From positions 1 to 22,151 of the forward strand of contig OY365742.1 in assembly GCA_959347425.1 (NCBI GenBank): a stretch of DNA of 22,151 nucleotides, written 5' to 3'. Source of the stretch: an uncultured Amylibacter sp. (GTDB lineage Bacteria; Pseudomonadota; Alphaproteobacteria; Rhodobacterales; Rhodobacteraceae). Positions 21,569-22,151 of this stretch are shown piece by piece. The stretch's first letter is position 1. Every line of letters starts with the position of its first letter. A model generated the notes under the pieces. It was not told the DNA's origin and made no database searches. It saw nothing but the letters and a program-made list of their open reading frames with translations. The position numbers and the translations under genes were made by a program.

Positions 21569-22151
21569 ACCGACCCGTATAATAGCAAATAGCTATACAA
21601 ACCATAGCAAATCACGAATAAACCCCCGAAAATCCGCCCCATTCGCCAGCCAAACACGATAAACGGCGTGAGTGCCAAGGTTGCCGCGCCCATCACCCAT
21701 AAATCACGGGTTAGGAAATCGCCTGGAACGGGTAGGGGGGCGACCATCGCGGCTATCCCAGGGATTGCCAGTAGGTTAAACAAATTACTGCCGATAATGT
21801 TGCCGATGACTATGTCGCCGCGTTTGTGATAGGCGGCGGATAGGCTGGTTGCCAGTTCGGGTAGGGAGGTGCCGAGGGCTACGAGCGTTAATCCAATAAC
21901 GGCGGGGGCGATGTTAAATGTCATGGCGATATTAATCGCGCCGTCAATTAATAGTTTCCCGCCCAGTGGCAAGGCCGCCAATCCTATTAATAAGGCGAAT
22001 AATGCTTTCGGTAGGGATAGGGTGGGGGTGGTTTTGGTTTTTGTTTCGGTTTGGGTCTGGGGTTTTATTAGTGCCTGTTGCAGATTTCTGGTTAAAATCG
22101 CCCCGAGGCAAATCAGCAAAATCACCCCTTGGACGCGTCCAATCGCCCCCA
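21565..22151 (-). CDS. Sodium/calcium exchanger family antiporter, C-terminal part (cut by window edge)
   Basis: 195 codons are visible; the frame stays open to base 22151 and continues outside. It begins within GAIGRVQGVILLICLGA, a mid-protein membrane segment, so the GTG at 22125 is not the true start. The second alpha repeat of the CaCA family is complete: GLTLVALGTSLPELATSLSA followed by RGDIVIGNIIGSNLFNLLA, the residues that bind cation. Four to five further membrane segments run to the end. This is the YrbG/CaxA-type calcium/sodium antiporter of the inner membrane. About half the usual 320 residues are present. It overlaps the SDR gene by 4 nt (ATGA). Confidence 0.92.
   Translation of the reverse strand, partial: GAIGRVQGVILLICLGAILTRNLQQALIKPQTQTETKTKTTPTLSLPKALFALLIGLAALPLGGKLLIDGAINIAMTFNIAPAVIGLTLVALGTSLPELATSLSAAYHKRGDIVIGNIIGSNLFNLLAIPGIAAMVAPLPVPGDFLTRDLWVMGAATLALTPFIVFGWRMGRIFGGLFVICYGLYSYLLLYGSV

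Noticed and set aside
1..22151. tRNA or rRNA genes, transposases or integrases
   Set aside because: None was recognised on either strand; in particular the edges of the accessory segment show no tRNA and no insertion-sequence gene.

Overview
The window looks like chromosomal DNA of an alphaproteobacterium, most likely from or near the Rhodobacterales. This rests on a Rhodobacter-type porin, a DUF3576 lipoprotein, a membrane-anchored CycM-like cytochrome c, a plant-type glutamate-cysteine ligase beside rsmE and ubiA, and the gene series antiporter / SDR / uvrC / pgsA / moaD / moaE. The assignment is inferred from gene content; no 16S rRNA or other taxonomic marker is present.

Left part (1-8803): the start of a yej-type oligopeptide ABC transporter operon on the minus strand (yejB cut by the window edge, yejA, with a CycM-like cytochrome gene directly upstream). 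It is followed by divergent pheA, then a minus-strand pair of a TPR-sulfotransferase and yggS. A highly expressed type of porin gene has its own promoter and terminator, and a divergent DUF3576 lipoprotein lies across a 520-bp spacer.

Middle (8801-15096): intergenic DNA crowded with short repeats around gshA and rsmE, then ubiA, an OmpA-family gene and a small coiled-coil membrane protein on the plus strand. The OmpA-family gene carries an apparent 1-nt deletion near its 5' end. moaE, which follows on the other strand, carries an apparent 1-nt insertion. Both lie in homopolymers, so sequencing error is a live explanation.

Right part (15097-22151): moaE, moaD and pgsA on the minus strand, then SDR, uvrC and a sodium/calcium antiporter also on the minus strand. 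Between pgsA and uvrC sits a roughly 2.5-kb accessory segment. It holds (i) a strongly structured, apparently undescribed RNA of about 175 nt whose first base sits where a perfect TATAAT box predicts transcription to start, (ii) a 529-residue lipoprotein with six and a half four-cysteine repeats and a glycine-rich C-terminal domain, and (iii) a convergent stand-alone DUF4268-like gene.

The most distinctive genome-wide signal is a family of heptanucleotide tandem repeats (consensus TARYGAT) at eight or more places between genes. In several cases the stop codon of the neighbouring gene is the first triplet of a repeat unit, so the arrays act as stop signals in all frames on both strands. Two of them supply the last residues of the proteins they follow. 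They also flank the accessory segment. The best candidates for something new are the structured RNA with its Cys-repeat lipoprotein, and the heptad repeat family.
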